Assembly (NCBI GenBank): GCA_021014325.1
Contig: CM037464.1
Span: 2,015,127-2,079,126, forward strand
DNA: 64,000 bases
DNA from: Plazaster borealis
Taxonomy: Eukaryota > Echinodermata > Asteroidea > Forcipulatida > Labidiasteridae
Direction of reading: 5' to 3'
Shown here: one piece after another, positions 9,028 through 21,200 of the stretch
Layout: each line of letters begins with the position of its first letter
Position numbering within the stretch: the first letter of the stretch is position 1
Notes under the pieces: generated by a model
What the model saw: the letters and a program-made list of their open reading frames with translations, nothing else
Databases searched by the model: none
Told to the model about the DNA's origin: nothing
Translations under genes and position numbers: made by a program

Positions 9028-12000
9028 ATGGACATCTCTGATCACCAACCAATTGAAGGGAGTGACGAGGCGGTTTCAGGCGGTGAGGAGACCAACAATG
9101 CACCGTAAGTTCCAATCCCCGCAAAAACATAAACCGTGCAAGTCTCGCGCGTATTTTATTTTATTTTTTAAATTGCTTTAGCGCGTGAAGGAAACAAACT
9201 CGCACGCTTTAACGGGTCACAAGGTTCGAATACGCACGAGACTTGCCCAGTCTATTGACTGCGATACAAGATAAAAGCAATATATTTAGATGCAAGAAGA
9301 CTCACAGAATTTGCGAGTTCAATTAAACGGAATGTGTTTTGGGGTGTTCCATTTCTTATTCATTCATTCAGTCAGTCAGTCATTAGTGGTTTATTAAACA
9401 ATTGTCATGTCTCCCTTTCACGCCGTATGTATGCTCTAGATCTTGACTCCAAACACATAACAATAATTGTAATAGATAACTAGACACACACATTTTTTAA
9501 CAGCCCCGTGGAGATCGATGGAGAACCCAAAGAGAAAGAGACTGCCGATTCGTCAGAGGAGAAATTGTCAGGTGGTGTCGCGGAGGCAGAGGGGGGTGAG
9601 AAGAGAAAATGTGGAGGTGCAGAAGCAGGACCTACATCGCCTTCTCTTGCTGCGAACCGTAGCTGTGAGTGGTTTTTTTTTTTCATAGACCGATCCTTAC
9701 AAAAAAGTCCTATAGGAATCATAGGAAAAATCCTATAGAATCCTATAGGATTTATCCTATAGAATCCTATAAGATTTATCCTATAGAATCCTATAGGATT
9801 TATCCTATAGAATCCTATAAGATTTATCCTATAGAATCCTATAGGATTTATCCTATAGAATCCTATAGGGTTTATCCTATAGGACTCCTATAGGATTCTT
9901 ATAGGTTTTTCGTCACTTCCTATAGGATTTATCTATAGAATTTCTATAGGATTCCTATAGGATTCCTATACGATTCTATAGGATTCCTATAAGATCCCTG
10001 TATGATTCTTATAGGATTCTTATATGATTTCCTATGGATTCTTATAGGATTTCCTATTGCTATAGAAATCCTATTGGAATCTTGTAGGATCCTATAGGAT
10101 TCCCATAGGAATTTTGTGTAAGGGGATACATTTTGTCTAACATTACCCGCCTATGAACGGCACACATGAGCCTCGCCATCGCCTGAGCATTTCCAACCAG
10201 GTTCCCTGTACATACCTAGCCAAAAGTATGTTATTGTTCCCCTACCCTACTACATGTGATAATCTCCCTACTAGCCTCTGTTTGAGCACACTGGATACAT
10301 CATTGAGAAAAACACAATGGCCGCACAATCGCAAACAAAACGCGTTAATATTGTTCTCGATCGAACGAGTGAACATTTGCGGCTGTGATCAATTATTATT
10401 AATCGGGGTTTGATTTATGTTGAAGGTCATCGATTTCATTTGAATATCCCAATTTTACAGGTGAAGAATTGGACGACGAGCGTTCGGCTACGAAGAAAAA
10501 CAAAACTGTCCCAACATCAGTGGAATTAAGGTATGAGCCCGAATTAATATTGCAAATAAAACCTTGTGAGGAGCATAATATATACAAATGTCGCATAAAA
10601 CAGACATGCACTTGAACTGTTACTCCCAGGTTAAAGGTGTTTTCCACTTACACCATTGAGCAACTTTTTAGTGTTTCATCTTCCACATACAGTGCTAAAC
10701 AGGCATTATGTATCTGTATCTGTACACGTGCAATCACCCATAGGGTTGTTGCCGTACTTTGTCAGGATCGGGTGTGCAGCAGTTAACTATTTGGATGGGC
10801 CTCTGAAGTTAGATTTGACATGTTAAGGGTGTCTAATTCGGCCTGCTGGGAATGTCTGGCATTGACGTGAGAGAAATGTAGTGTGTTATACGACAAGTTT
10901 CATTGGCCACCACATTGAGGACAGCTACGGTAATATTAAATCTTGGATTTTGGATTTGGAAGGATAGAGATTCATTTTAGTGTTCTGTTGTATTATACTT
11001 TCAGTTACGAGCTGGTGGAGGAAGATGTGCAAATACAGCCAGCCCTGAAGAAACTCCGTGCGCTTGGTAAAGGCTGCCCTCTCTTGGCCGTCGACTTAGA
11101 GGGGGACAGTCTCAACCGGAAGGGTAAGCTCTCCATCGTGTCAGTAGCAACGGAGAACGACACCTTCTTGTTCGACATTCAGAAGTTAGGAGCCGGGGTG
11201 TTCGACAAAGGCTTGCGGGATCTTCTTCAGGATCCAGGCCGTCAGAAGTTGATGTTTGACTGCCGTCAGGACTCTGACTGTCTCTGGCATCAGTACAACG
11301 TCAAACTGACCAATGTGCTGGATTTGCAATTAATGGAGGTAAACATAAAAGTGTGCGCAATTCCTGTATAACTTAACACGAGTTAGTGACTCTGATGTTG
11401 AGGGAACTGGGCGCGAACCAATCCTTATTGCAAAGCAAAGTGTGTTGTCACAGTACGAATCACTATTATTGACAACTCAAAGATGAATCTTGACCTCTTT
11501 GTGAAATCGGCCCCTAGTCTAATTCGTGTAGTACTCTTCTATGAACAGTCGTGATGTTAATATTTGATGCTTTTTAATTTGTTTAATTTTATACTTCAAC
11601 ACAAACCAATGCAGGTCATCTACCGAGGTGAGGCATCAACCCATCAACTGTTAAAACTTCATACAAATGATCAGATTTTAGATGTTCCCAGAATACTCGG
11701 CTTAAAGAAATGTCTGGAAAAGTACGTCAAAGATGACGATCTTATCAAGGCAAAGAAAGAAGTACAGCACTCGGCTGGCGTGTGGTTGACCCGACCGCTT
11801 GGCAGGTCATTTCTACGGTATGCTGCAGCCGATGTGATTGGTATGCTGCAGCTATATCGAGTATTATGGGATAAGTTCGAAAAAATGGGCGCCATGGAAC
11901 AACTGCGAGATGCTTCGAATAGATATGTCGATTTCTACCGGTTCAAAGGAGACCGTTCCTATGATATGTACGAAGGAAACCCATTTCTGCCTTGGCGTAT

Positions 12001-12304
12001 TTTCCAGAGCACTTATAACAAGGAAGTCCAGTGCAAGGGCTGCAAGCGCGATTTTCCAAGTGCGGACTTTTCAAATACTCAAAAGCGACAGAGGGTACAG
12101 AAATGCCCAGTCTGCAAGAAGGTTAAGAATGTGGAGGATGTAAGAGCAAATAGAGAGGATAACTGGAGTCGTAGAGACAACGACGATTCCGACAGTTACA
12201 GCGATTACGACACTTACGACGATTACGGCATTTACGACGAATACAACGATTACGGCGCCTACCATAGTAACGATGACGACTACAATGACTGTTGCATCAT
12301 GTGA
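9028..12304 (+). CDS. EXD1-like DEDDy 3'-5' exonuclease, gene 1 (443 aa, predicted CaaX-farnesylated)
   Basis: Coding exons are 9028-9104, 9504-9664, 10461-10530, 11005-11338 and 11615-12304, all with GT-AG borders. They total 1332 bases. Residues 1-102 form an acidic, low-complexity N-terminus. The exonuclease domain has Exo I D133/E135 (VDLEG), Exo II D192 (FDCRQDSDCL) and Exo III Y283/D287 (YAAAD). The full DEDDy set is therefore present, with an EXD1-type segment (HQYNVKLTNVLD) after Exo II. C354/C357 and C378/C381 make a zinc-knuckle-like pair. The tail (about 402-439) is Asp/Tyr-rich, and the protein ends CCIM, a CaaX box whose final Met favours farnesylation. Known family members bind or trim RNA, and mammalian EXD1 acts in the piRNA pathway, reportedly without catalysis. 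An RNase role at membranes is my inference. It is the first of three tandem paralogs. Confidence 0.9.
9705..10120. repeat. Palindrome-rich minisatellite based on CCTATAGG, intron 2 of gene 1
   Basis: Units of about 22 bp (ATCCTATAGAATCCTATAGG plus ATTT) repeat regularly from 9725 to 9880 and decay into scattered TATAGGATTC words up to 10120. Nearly every unit is self-complementary, so single strands could fold into many short hairpins. Introns 2 of genes 2 and 3 lack it. Confidence 0.92.
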
Positions 12305-14189
12305 ACTTGTCAATTAATGCGAGTACAGTAGTGTATAATAATAATAATAATAATTAGTATTATTATCAACATCAATAAGAACAGACAAAAACATCAGATG
12401 CAAGCTTGCAGAGAAACGAGACAATATCAAGACTTGGAGATGGAGACTGAGAAAATGTGGCATTTTAAGGTTTCTATACATCCGATTGTCATAGGTTAGA
12501 GGTCAACATGACTTAACCCTATAAGAGACCGTGCGACAGACTGTACACACTGGAGTCTATCTATATACGCACATCTTCTCCAGCAGGCTGTCATCCTGCA
12601 GACACGTCACATCACAAGACGTTTCCTTCGTGATGCAGAAACTTCTTTAAGATGGCTCACCAAATTCATATCTTGACAAATTAATAGCTATGAGAACTGT
12701 TTTTCATTGGACTGCATTTTCCCGGAATTACTTTTATTTCCTAACAAAGCTATATACACAGGGCGGCACTTTTTTGAACAGCAATGATCCTGCGAAAGAC
12801 TCTCTCTTATTAATCTTCCCAATCGTCAAATTAATTACTGAAATTTTAGGCTAAAATTAAAGTGTATAAAAGTAAACAGAAATTGTCGCAGAAACCAGTA
12901 GAAGAAGAAGAAGAAGAAGACACACAACATTTTACAATTAAGGCATAGGCCTACATCTTGTTTATGTTAAAATCAAACCAATGGAACCAAACCGAGGCTG
13001 GGATAAAATCTCTGTGGATTATATCAGATAGTCTGGTCTCTTCGCTATGTTGGAAATCAATATCCAACAACATTGGAGTTGCAACAAGGGAACTCGACTA
13101 ACAATATTGCAGCGTGTTTAAGGTTAAGGCAGCGTCTGAATTAGCGGCCGTGGCTTTGGCTTGATCTTCTGATCACGTGAACAAGTGTTGAAGCATATGT
13201 CCACATAGCAACACCCCTAGCAACAGTCGTAGCCGTAGCCGCCAATTCGGATACGGCCTAAAGGCAGAGTCTGAATTAGCGGCTGTGGTTTTGGCTTGAT
13301 CTTCAGGTTCGTGTTGAAGCATATAATATGCCCACATTTATAGCAATACCCTTAGAAACATCCATAGCCGTAACCGCACAGTGTGCTGGGGAGACGAAAG
13401 TGCGTCAAAATAGTGAACGGGGGTATTTGGCGGTTCCAATTTTAACAAATATTTTCTCGAATAATTACACCCATACGACCACTTTTTTGAAAATAATGGT
13501 CTTATATAGGCTTAGGTTAAATGACAACGAGATTTCATTGATAACCGATGCAAAACATGATTGCATAATCCTGTGAATGTTAATTACCACACACCAATCA
13601 CAGCTTAACACTATATGCTGCCGTCGTTGACCTTTAAAAACATCACCATTGAATCGAAATATATATTTTAGCGTACTTTTAGAACATTCTGGCCCACTGT
13701 GAACCGTAGCTGCCAATTTGGATACGACAGTATTCATAACTGCTTACCAGAAGTAAATAAAAATCCACGCCAACTTGCTAGCAATTTGATTTGCTAAGCG
13801 GATGAGCTATACACAATCGAAAACCGGTGTGAAAGGGCACACGTTGTTGTCAAATCTTCTTGTCTTATTGTGAGACACACATTTCTATGCATTTTTTTCT
13901 GCGTCATTTTGCCAGTACATTTTTTTTTAAATGAAAATGGGCTTCTGTCGATATTAGAAGTATGTCAAACGGCGAGAAAAGACTTATTTCGTTACAAACG
14001 ACACGACACTCGGTCGCAATGACACACTTGGCCGCTTCATTGTCTTGACCAACATTGTCTTGTCCCCTGTGTAGGCTGTGTGCTTCAGCAATAATGAGTA
14101 CTGATTCTCACTATACCAAACTATTTTTGTCCTTCCAGCCTCGGTTTGATCACATTGATTCAAATGAAAGGAATACAAGATGACTCCGC
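12305..14189. other. Gene 1 3' UTR and intergenic DNA
   Basis: No further coding sequence was recognised. A (TAA)n tract follows the stop near 12338-12355, and a (GAA)n tract lies at 12901-12920. The stretch 13540-13735 is homologous to the DNA downstream of gene 3 (about 33300-33335 and 34270-34510), so the duplicated block includes 3' flanking DNA. Confidence 0.6.
13126..13390. repeat. Two-copy tandem repeat of about 130 bp containing GTAGCCG words
   Basis: Units at 13126-13260 and 13261-13390 both begin AAGGCAG(C/A)GTCTGAATTA and both contain TTGGCTTGATCTTC, TGTTGAAGCATAT and a CATAGC/GTAGCCGTA segment. The same GTAGCCG words recur at 17753, 35309 and in the foldback at 63564. Confidence 0.7.
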
Positions 14190-14412
14190 TGTGATGAATG
14201 TCTTTAATGGGTATAAATGGGTACCTGCGAGGGTAGAGGTTATTGTGTGCTTGAAAAAGCCTTCGGAGCGCCACGGCAGCTCGGGGCTGTATACTCCCCA
14301 GGGAGCTGAGAAAGATTAAAGGAATGTTTTTGGCCCAATGACCAGGGCACTAATGTAAAGCGCATTGATGTGCTATTGTAAAATGCGCTATATAAGAACT
14401 AGTTATTAAAAT
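14190..14412 (+). mobile_element. tRNA-derived SINE family S1, 3' part
   Basis: The segment matches the body and tail of the full copy at 18537, including CGCCACGGCAGCTCGGGGCT and the tail TGCGCTATATAAGAACTAG. The tRNA head is missing. Confidence 0.8.
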
Positions 14413-15164
14413 AAAATGGTCGATCGTACAAGCTGAGCCCCCATAATCCTTAGCGACACTGTGGTGAATGAGTATTAACCTAGACGCGAATAATGCGTAT
14501 GATTTCGCAACCATCGGGGAAATCCCCAACACAAACATTGCAATACCCTGCCACACCCCGCGATGCATTTATTCATTTCGTTGTGCAGCATCATTTCGGC
14601 AGAACCTGGAAAAGTGCATACAAATATCTCATAAAATCCTGGGAAAATTTATCAAAAGGTATACGTATAAAACACTATTTTTGTATAGGCCTAAATTTGT
14701 TGTTTTGTTTAATTGCAAATCAGATTTGTGGAAACGGTGTACACATCTTTTCACATACCAAGATTAAAGATCTTTATGACACTTTGTATAAATTTCATAA
14801 AATTGGTTTACCACAATAATTTGAAGCGCCGGTAAATTATATGTATTGATAACATATCTTACCAAATGTATTTGTTTGGCAAAAGATAAACATGAATGTA
14901 CAACAAAAAAGTATCCAGTGTTTGATTATTTATTTAAATTCCTGCTTTGATAGCCATTTTAGATTTGAAGATAAAAAAAAAGAAAATTATTATACAAAAT
15001 TTAAGAATTTGCAAACACTTGACAATTAACAATTTAAAATATGTGTCATGGTAGCGTGTATAGGCCTATAGCATGAACATGAAATAATAAATAATTTTAT
15101 GCTTGTGCATAAAGGCAGAGAATACCTTTGGTTTTTGGAACCGTTTGGTTGTTTTAATCCTAAA

Positions 15165-15487
15165 TGATGTACAATAAAACTAACCTGTGAAAATATAATT
15201 TCAAAAGGTGGTAGCGTTTTTGAGATATTGCCGAAAATCTGGAGCGGTTATGTCCACGCAGGAAGAATAAACTGTAATTGGAATACACAATCTGAGAAAC
15301 ATTTCATGCAGAAACGTTTCTCAGATTAAAAAAGTTTTTTGAAAACCATTCTCTCTAAAACCATATTCCTTTGAAGGAAATCGTTTCTGAAAATGTTATA
15401 CATTATGAACAGCTGCAGAGCTTCTTACCAAGTAAGTTTTTTAGGGTAATCAATTTTTGGCGTAATTACCAAAGGTATACACTCCCT
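15165..15487 (+). mobile_element. Diverged relative of MITE M1 (subfamily M2)
   Basis: It shares TTTGAGATATTGCCGAAAAT and GGTTATGTCCACGC with the copy at 47035-47409. It ends with TACCAAGTAAG and a degenerate terminal repeat AATTACCAAAGGTATACACT. Confidence 0.65.
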
Positions 15488-15906
15488 TGTACATCTCAAT
15501 AAATGCAGTATCCTGCTTTCAGTATATCAAAAAACTATTGCTATTAATTTAAAAAAATGAGAAATAAATGTTATACCTATCCACGATATTTCGTTAAATG
15601 TTGGTGAAAATTAATCAACGTCTAAGCATATACCTTCCGCTGTCCCACATAAATAACGAGCTATTAATAGTCGCTCGTTTAGCCCTTTGACCGGATTACT
15701 CGTATGACTTTACAATGTCTGTCCTAACATGTACCAATTTACCCCTCGGTGAAGGAAGAAGTTATGGTTGTGTGTCTTGCTCAAGGACACAAGTTTCGTG
15801 ACCGGAATTTGAACTCACACCATGGTGACTTAGCCATCAGAATTAAATCTGATGCACTGAAGCTGGGCCATGGTACTTGGTTTTTGGCTAGATAGTGTTG
15901 AACCTA

Positions 15907-16420
15907 TGGTGGCCCTGAAGGGACATCAAACATATATTTTTACGTGAATATTTACGTAAATATTCACGGTTTTTGCCCTAAATCGCAAATATTCACGTAA
16001 ATATTTGCGATTTGTGCCCCAATCGCTTATATTTACGTAAATATTCACGGATTGTGCCCCAATTCGCAAATATTTACGTAAATATTTGCGATTGGGGCAC
16101 AAATCGTGAATATTCACGTAAATATTTACGTGAATATTTGCGAATTTGGGCACAATCCGTGAATATTTACGTAAACATTTGCGATTGGGTGCACAAATCG
16201 CAAATATTTCCGTAAATATTTCCTTAAATATTTGCGATTGTGCCCCAATTCGCAAATATTCACGTAAATATTCACGTGAATATGTGCGATTGGGGCACAA
16301 ATCGTGAACATTCACGTAAATATTTACGTGAATATTTGCGAATTGGGGCACAATCCGTGAATATTTACGTAAATATTCACGTAAAAATATATGTTTGATG
16401 TCCCTTCAGGGCCACCATAC
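15907..16420. mobile_element. Long-TIR foldback element packed with ACGTAAATATTCACG palindromes
   Basis: The ends are near-perfect inverted repeats of about 63 bp, starting TGGTGGCCCTGAAGGGACAT and running through ATATATTTTTACGTGAATA. The interior is an array of AATATTCACGTAAATATTTG-type palindromes separated by GATTGGGGCACAA spacers in both orientations. TA lies at both outer borders. There is no transposase. All reading frames across it are low-complexity by-products. Confidence 0.88.
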
Positions 16421-16992
16421 CATATGAACCTTAAGCACTTAAAAATAAAAAATAAACATTTTACTGGTACATGGGGGAAAAAAGAAAATCTTTTAGTTAA
16501 AGATAAAGAATAAATGCTCTGCCATTTGTTTCCACAGTGTCATTTTAGATTAACAAAAATATACATAATTTGTTTACGGAATAATTTATCCCAAGAAGAA
16601 GGGTAAAAAAGGCCTTTTCACTTGTGCATTTTTGCACGCACACGTGCCCGGAAGGGTAGCCATGATAATTTTGTTGTGCATCTCTATGGATACTGTGTGC
16701 ACAGGTCATGACCGCGTGAACGTAAAAGCTCTACAGCTATTCACCGCAACTGCTGCCGCGCGGTCTTGTAAAACCAACGCTGATTGGTCATTGATGAGGT
16801 CATTGATGTGGCAGTTAATGTGCCCATTACAAGAAAATTGACGAAAAGATCGATTTTGGATTTATGGTTCGTTGTTAACCATATCTTGCCTCTCAATTCA
16901 AGATAATAAAAATGCTCACGCTTCATATGCGTCACGAAACTGTAGACAAAGGTTGCCGTTGAACTTCGTTGGCTTTATTTATTTAGTGGGCA

Positions 16993-17185
16993 GGGGATTT
17001 CCCCCAACGTATGCAGTAAATGCGTTATTATAATAGACCGTGTCATGATCATATGCTGTAAGAACAGCATTTTTGTTGTTACCTGCCCGTGGGAATTTCC
17101 CGAACATGAGCAATCAGTAAATGGTATAAAATACCATTGGCGAATTTTGGACGAGCATTTTCTTCTGAGGACTGTGGAAACGAAG
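16993..17185 (+). promoter_or_regulatory. Predicted promoter and non-coding exon of exonuclease gene 2
   Basis: A palindromic kappaB-like motif GGGGATTTCCCC is at 16993-17004 and GGGAATTTCCC at 17091-17101. TATAAAATA follows at 17125-17133. The non-coding exon would end at CGAAG|GTATGT (17185/17186), with the acceptor CTCTAG ending at 18242. The second kappaB motif starts 34 bp before the TATA box, exactly as in gene 1. Confidence 0.65.
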
Positions 17186-17752
17186 GTATGTACTGATCGA
17201 GTTACCTTATTTATAACATTTATTTCAGTCTCCTGACGACGGACAGAGTCCACGGGTTCCTTTCGGAAACCACAATTACTCGAAAGAGAGATTTAACTAC
17301 AAGGTGTCACCGCAAATGTATTATGTTATTGTCTTTCCATCATGCAAACCGTCAAGTCTTAATAATTTAACATTTATTTTATCAACGATGATTGGTAAGC
17401 CTTGGCTTGTTGATTTTGTTCCCTCCTCCGAGGAATTGTGGGTTTGGGGTGCACAGAAATGACACACCCATGTTCTGAAGAAGTACATCTGGGTGTAATG
17501 TACTGTCCAGCTTGTGCACATTTTGAAGCTGAATAATAGCGTAGTTTTGTGAGATGATACTGCGAACGAAAAAACCCGGAAATTGTACACGTCGTGTCAA
17601 CAGTGAAAAGACGCGAGGTCACTGGTGCACAGCGGTGACAACAGTAAAAGGATACGAGGTCATTGGTAAACTCGGCATGGGTTCCGTCTCCGGCTTGGGC
17701 TCTGGAGCAGCGTGTATGTTGCACGCGGTGGTTCGAACATCAGACAGAGCCT

Positions 17753-17790
17753 GTAGCCGGAGCCGGAGCCGGAGCCGGAGCCGTAGCCGA
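17753..17790. repeat. Short GCCGGA/GCCGTA hexanucleotide array
   Basis: GTAGCCGGAGCCGGAGCCGG continues to GCCGTAGCCGA in intron 1 of exonuclease gene 2. It is related in sequence to the array at 35309-35344. Confidence 0.85.
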
Positions 17791-18249
17791 GGTTTGAGAA
17801 GGCCCCAGGGCAGAGTTTTTTAAGGGTTAATAATACAAACTATTATATGAACGTACGCTGATATTGGATACAGCAAAGGCGAACAAACGTCCGAAAATAC
17901 TCAAATGTTCTTTGGAATCAGAAAGAAACATCCCCCTAGTAACATACGGCCAGCAGGTTTTCCAGACTGTTTTATTTGCCAAGTTGAGTTTGATCTTGTT
18001 TGTTTAACCTTGGGCAGTAGACCTGTATAACTGCATTAACAGAACTATATGAAAATGTCATGATATGTAAAATTTAAATAACAGGCCGGCATGTAACGCT
18101 TGATAGTAGTGGAATTTTGCTGTTGCATATACGAAGATCCGACAACGTTTTCCAACATAATCTATCAAGAATTGTTTTTCCAATAACTTGAATAAATAAT
18201 GTTTAAAGATAATCTAACAATAATTGATGATCGATTCTCTAGTTTAGTA

Positions 18250-21200
18250 ATGGACCTCGTTGTCTTCGAAGTATATTTGAAAGAGGGTGACGAAGCGGTT
18301 TCAGGAGGTGAGGAGACTAACAACGCAACGTAAGTTCCAATCTCAAGTACGTTATTTGACTGCGATACAATATAAAAGCAGTACATCTAGATGCAAGAAG
18401 ACTCGAAGAATTTGCCTGTTCAATTAAACGGAATGTGTTTTGAGGTGGTCCATTTCTTATTCATTTATTCATTCATTAATGGTTTATAAAAAAAATACAT
18501 ATCGCGGCATCAGCCGAATATCAAGTAAATTAACAATAGGGTGTCGTGGCCGAGCGGTTTAGAGCATCGAATTCAAGTTCTGGTGGTTAAGTCATCAGGG
18601 TGTGGGTTCGAATCCCGATCATGACACTTGTGTCCTTGAGCAAGACACTTAACTATAATTGCTTCTCTTCACCCAGGGGTATAAATGGGTACCTGCGAGG
18701 GTAGAGGTTGATATTGTGTTTGAAAAAAGCCTCCGGAGCGCCACGGCAGCTCGGGGCTGTATACTCCCCAGCGAGCTGAGAAAGATTAAAAAGGAATGTT
18801 TTTTGGCCCAATGACCAGGGCACTAATGTAAAGCGTATTGAGACGTTATTATAAAATGCGCTATAAGACACGTTCTTATTATTATTAATAAAAGTACAAA
18901 ATTGAAGAAGTCACAATGAAATAACAACAAATAAATAATTAAAAACAACAATTTATCAAAAGTAAGAGTAACTTTATGCTTGGTGATGATACCAGTGTTT
19001 GACATCACAATGAAGAGCTAAGATTGATATTAACATCTAAGCAAAGTGTGATGTCACAATACAAATCACTAATAATGGTAATACTGACAGGAACTCATCT
19101 TAAGCTGAAGCTATAGTGCTTTGTGAAATCCATCCATAATTGGACGACAATGATGACGATTTATGGGGACACATCCCCAAACCAAACCATCTCCCATAAA
19201 GCTTCTTGTACTTATCCATGCACTTTGGAACTGATTTTTAGAAAGTCTCCACTGTGTGTTGGAGTATGGGGGGGGGGTGATAACGAAAGTGTTGGTGTTG
19301 GTGACGAGGCAGATATCATGTATTCTTTTTTTCAAGCCGTATGTATGCTCTCGATCTTGACTTCAAATAATAGTTTTAATAAATAATGAGACACATATTT
19401 TTATCAGCTCCGTGGAGATCGATGGAAAACCCAAAGAGAAAGAGACTGCCGAATTGTTAGGGGAGAAATTGTCAGATGGTGTCGCGGAGGCAGAGGGGGG
19501 TCAGAAGAGAAAAGATGGAGGTGCGGAGGCAGGACCTTCATCGCCTTCTCTTGCTGCGAACCGTAGCTGTGAGTGTTTCATTTTTGTTGACAAATCAGTC
19601 GTGATAGTGTTTCGTCTCCCCATGCCCCCCCGTCCATTGACCGATACATTTTGTTTAACAGTACCCGCCTATGAGGGGCACATGAGCCTCGCCATCGCCT
19701 GAGCATTTCCAACCAGGTTCTTTGTATACTTAGCCTAAAAGACTATCAGTCCCCTGCCAGCCTCTGTTTGAAAACGCGTAAAATCTTGTTCTCGATTGGG
19801 CTGTAATTGATCAACCCTATAGGGAGCCTTACTAGTTGTAGCGAACAGTATTTTTTTGCATTTTTGTTAATTACTCCCTTCATGCAAGATAAAAAAACAA
19901 ATCCTTCTATGATATCCTCAATTGTACCTTCAAGAAACATAGTGGACAATTTGACTGGCCATTCATTTTCCAGATGAAGAATGCTTGGACGACTTGAGTT
20001 CCGATACGGAGAAAAGAGAAACTGCCTCAACATCAGTGAAATTAAGGTATGAGTCCAAATTACATGCAAATAAAACCTTTGTGAGGAGCATATTATAAAT
20101 AATTATGAGATATAACAAATTCGCATAAAACAGACATGCATATGGACTGTTATACACCAGTCCTTCACCGATATTGAACTCTTGGTGGCAGCAGACACGC
20201 CTCAATTACTGCGGTGGTACCTGGGTGGTACTGCGCTGCCTAGCGATGGGCTTAAGGGCTGGGCTACACTAGTTAATGTATAAATGGTTATATGTAAGTA
20301 ATGGTTGTTTATAAATAATAGTTACATAAGTGGCAAGGTCGTACCACCGCAGTACCATCGCAGCGTGTCTGCTGCCACCAAGAGTTCAAGATCGGTGAAG
20401 GATTGGTGTATATATACCATACCCACAGCAACCGTGAGCAACACATGAGCTGGACAGGCATTCTGTATCTGTTTCTGTACACGTACAATCATCCATGGGA
20501 TTCTTGCCGTACGAGGTCAGGATCGAGTATGCAGCAGTTAAATATTTGACATGTTTAGAGTGTCTAAAAGGCCATCCACACTAGGGCAATTTACAGGCAA
20601 CCAGTTTCAGGCAATCTTTAAGAAGTAAAGGTCATTTACATTTCAATTTGCACATGGAAAAATAACTCCTGTGCTGCCAAAGTGTTCCTTTTACATGCAG
20701 CGCAGATGGCTGCCTCTAATATAAGTTGCCCCAAGAAACTTTCTAGTGGCCCTAAGGCCTGCTGGGAATGTCTTGGCATTGACGAGAGTTCAAAAGAGAA
20801 AGTGTGTTATAAGACAAGTTTCATTGGATACCACGTACCAGGAAAGCTACGTTATTAATAAATCTTTGGATTTTGGATTTGGAAGGATAGAGATTCATTT
20901 TAGTGTTCTGTTGTATTATATTTTCAGTTACGAGCTGGTGGAGGAAGAGGAGCAAATAGAGCCAGCCCTGAAGAAACTCCGTGACCTGGGTGAAGGGCTC
21001 CCTCTAATGGCCGTTGATTTAGAGGGGGAAAATCTCAGCCGGAAGGGTAAGCTCTCCATCGTGTCAGTAGCAACGGAGAACGACACCTTCTTGTTCGACA
21101 TTCAGAAGTTAGGAGCCGGGGTGTTCGACAAAGGCTTGCGGGATCTTCTTCAGGATCCGGACCGTCAGAAGTTGATGTTTGACTGTCGTCAGGACTCAGA

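Noticed and set aside
9669..9893. Frame with repeated YRIYPIES words
   Set aside because: By-product of the 22-bp CCTATAGG repeat in an intron.
15926..16351. 141-codon frame with repeated INIYVNIH-type words
   Set aside because: Translation of the palindromic array in the foldback element. Open in several frames on both strands.
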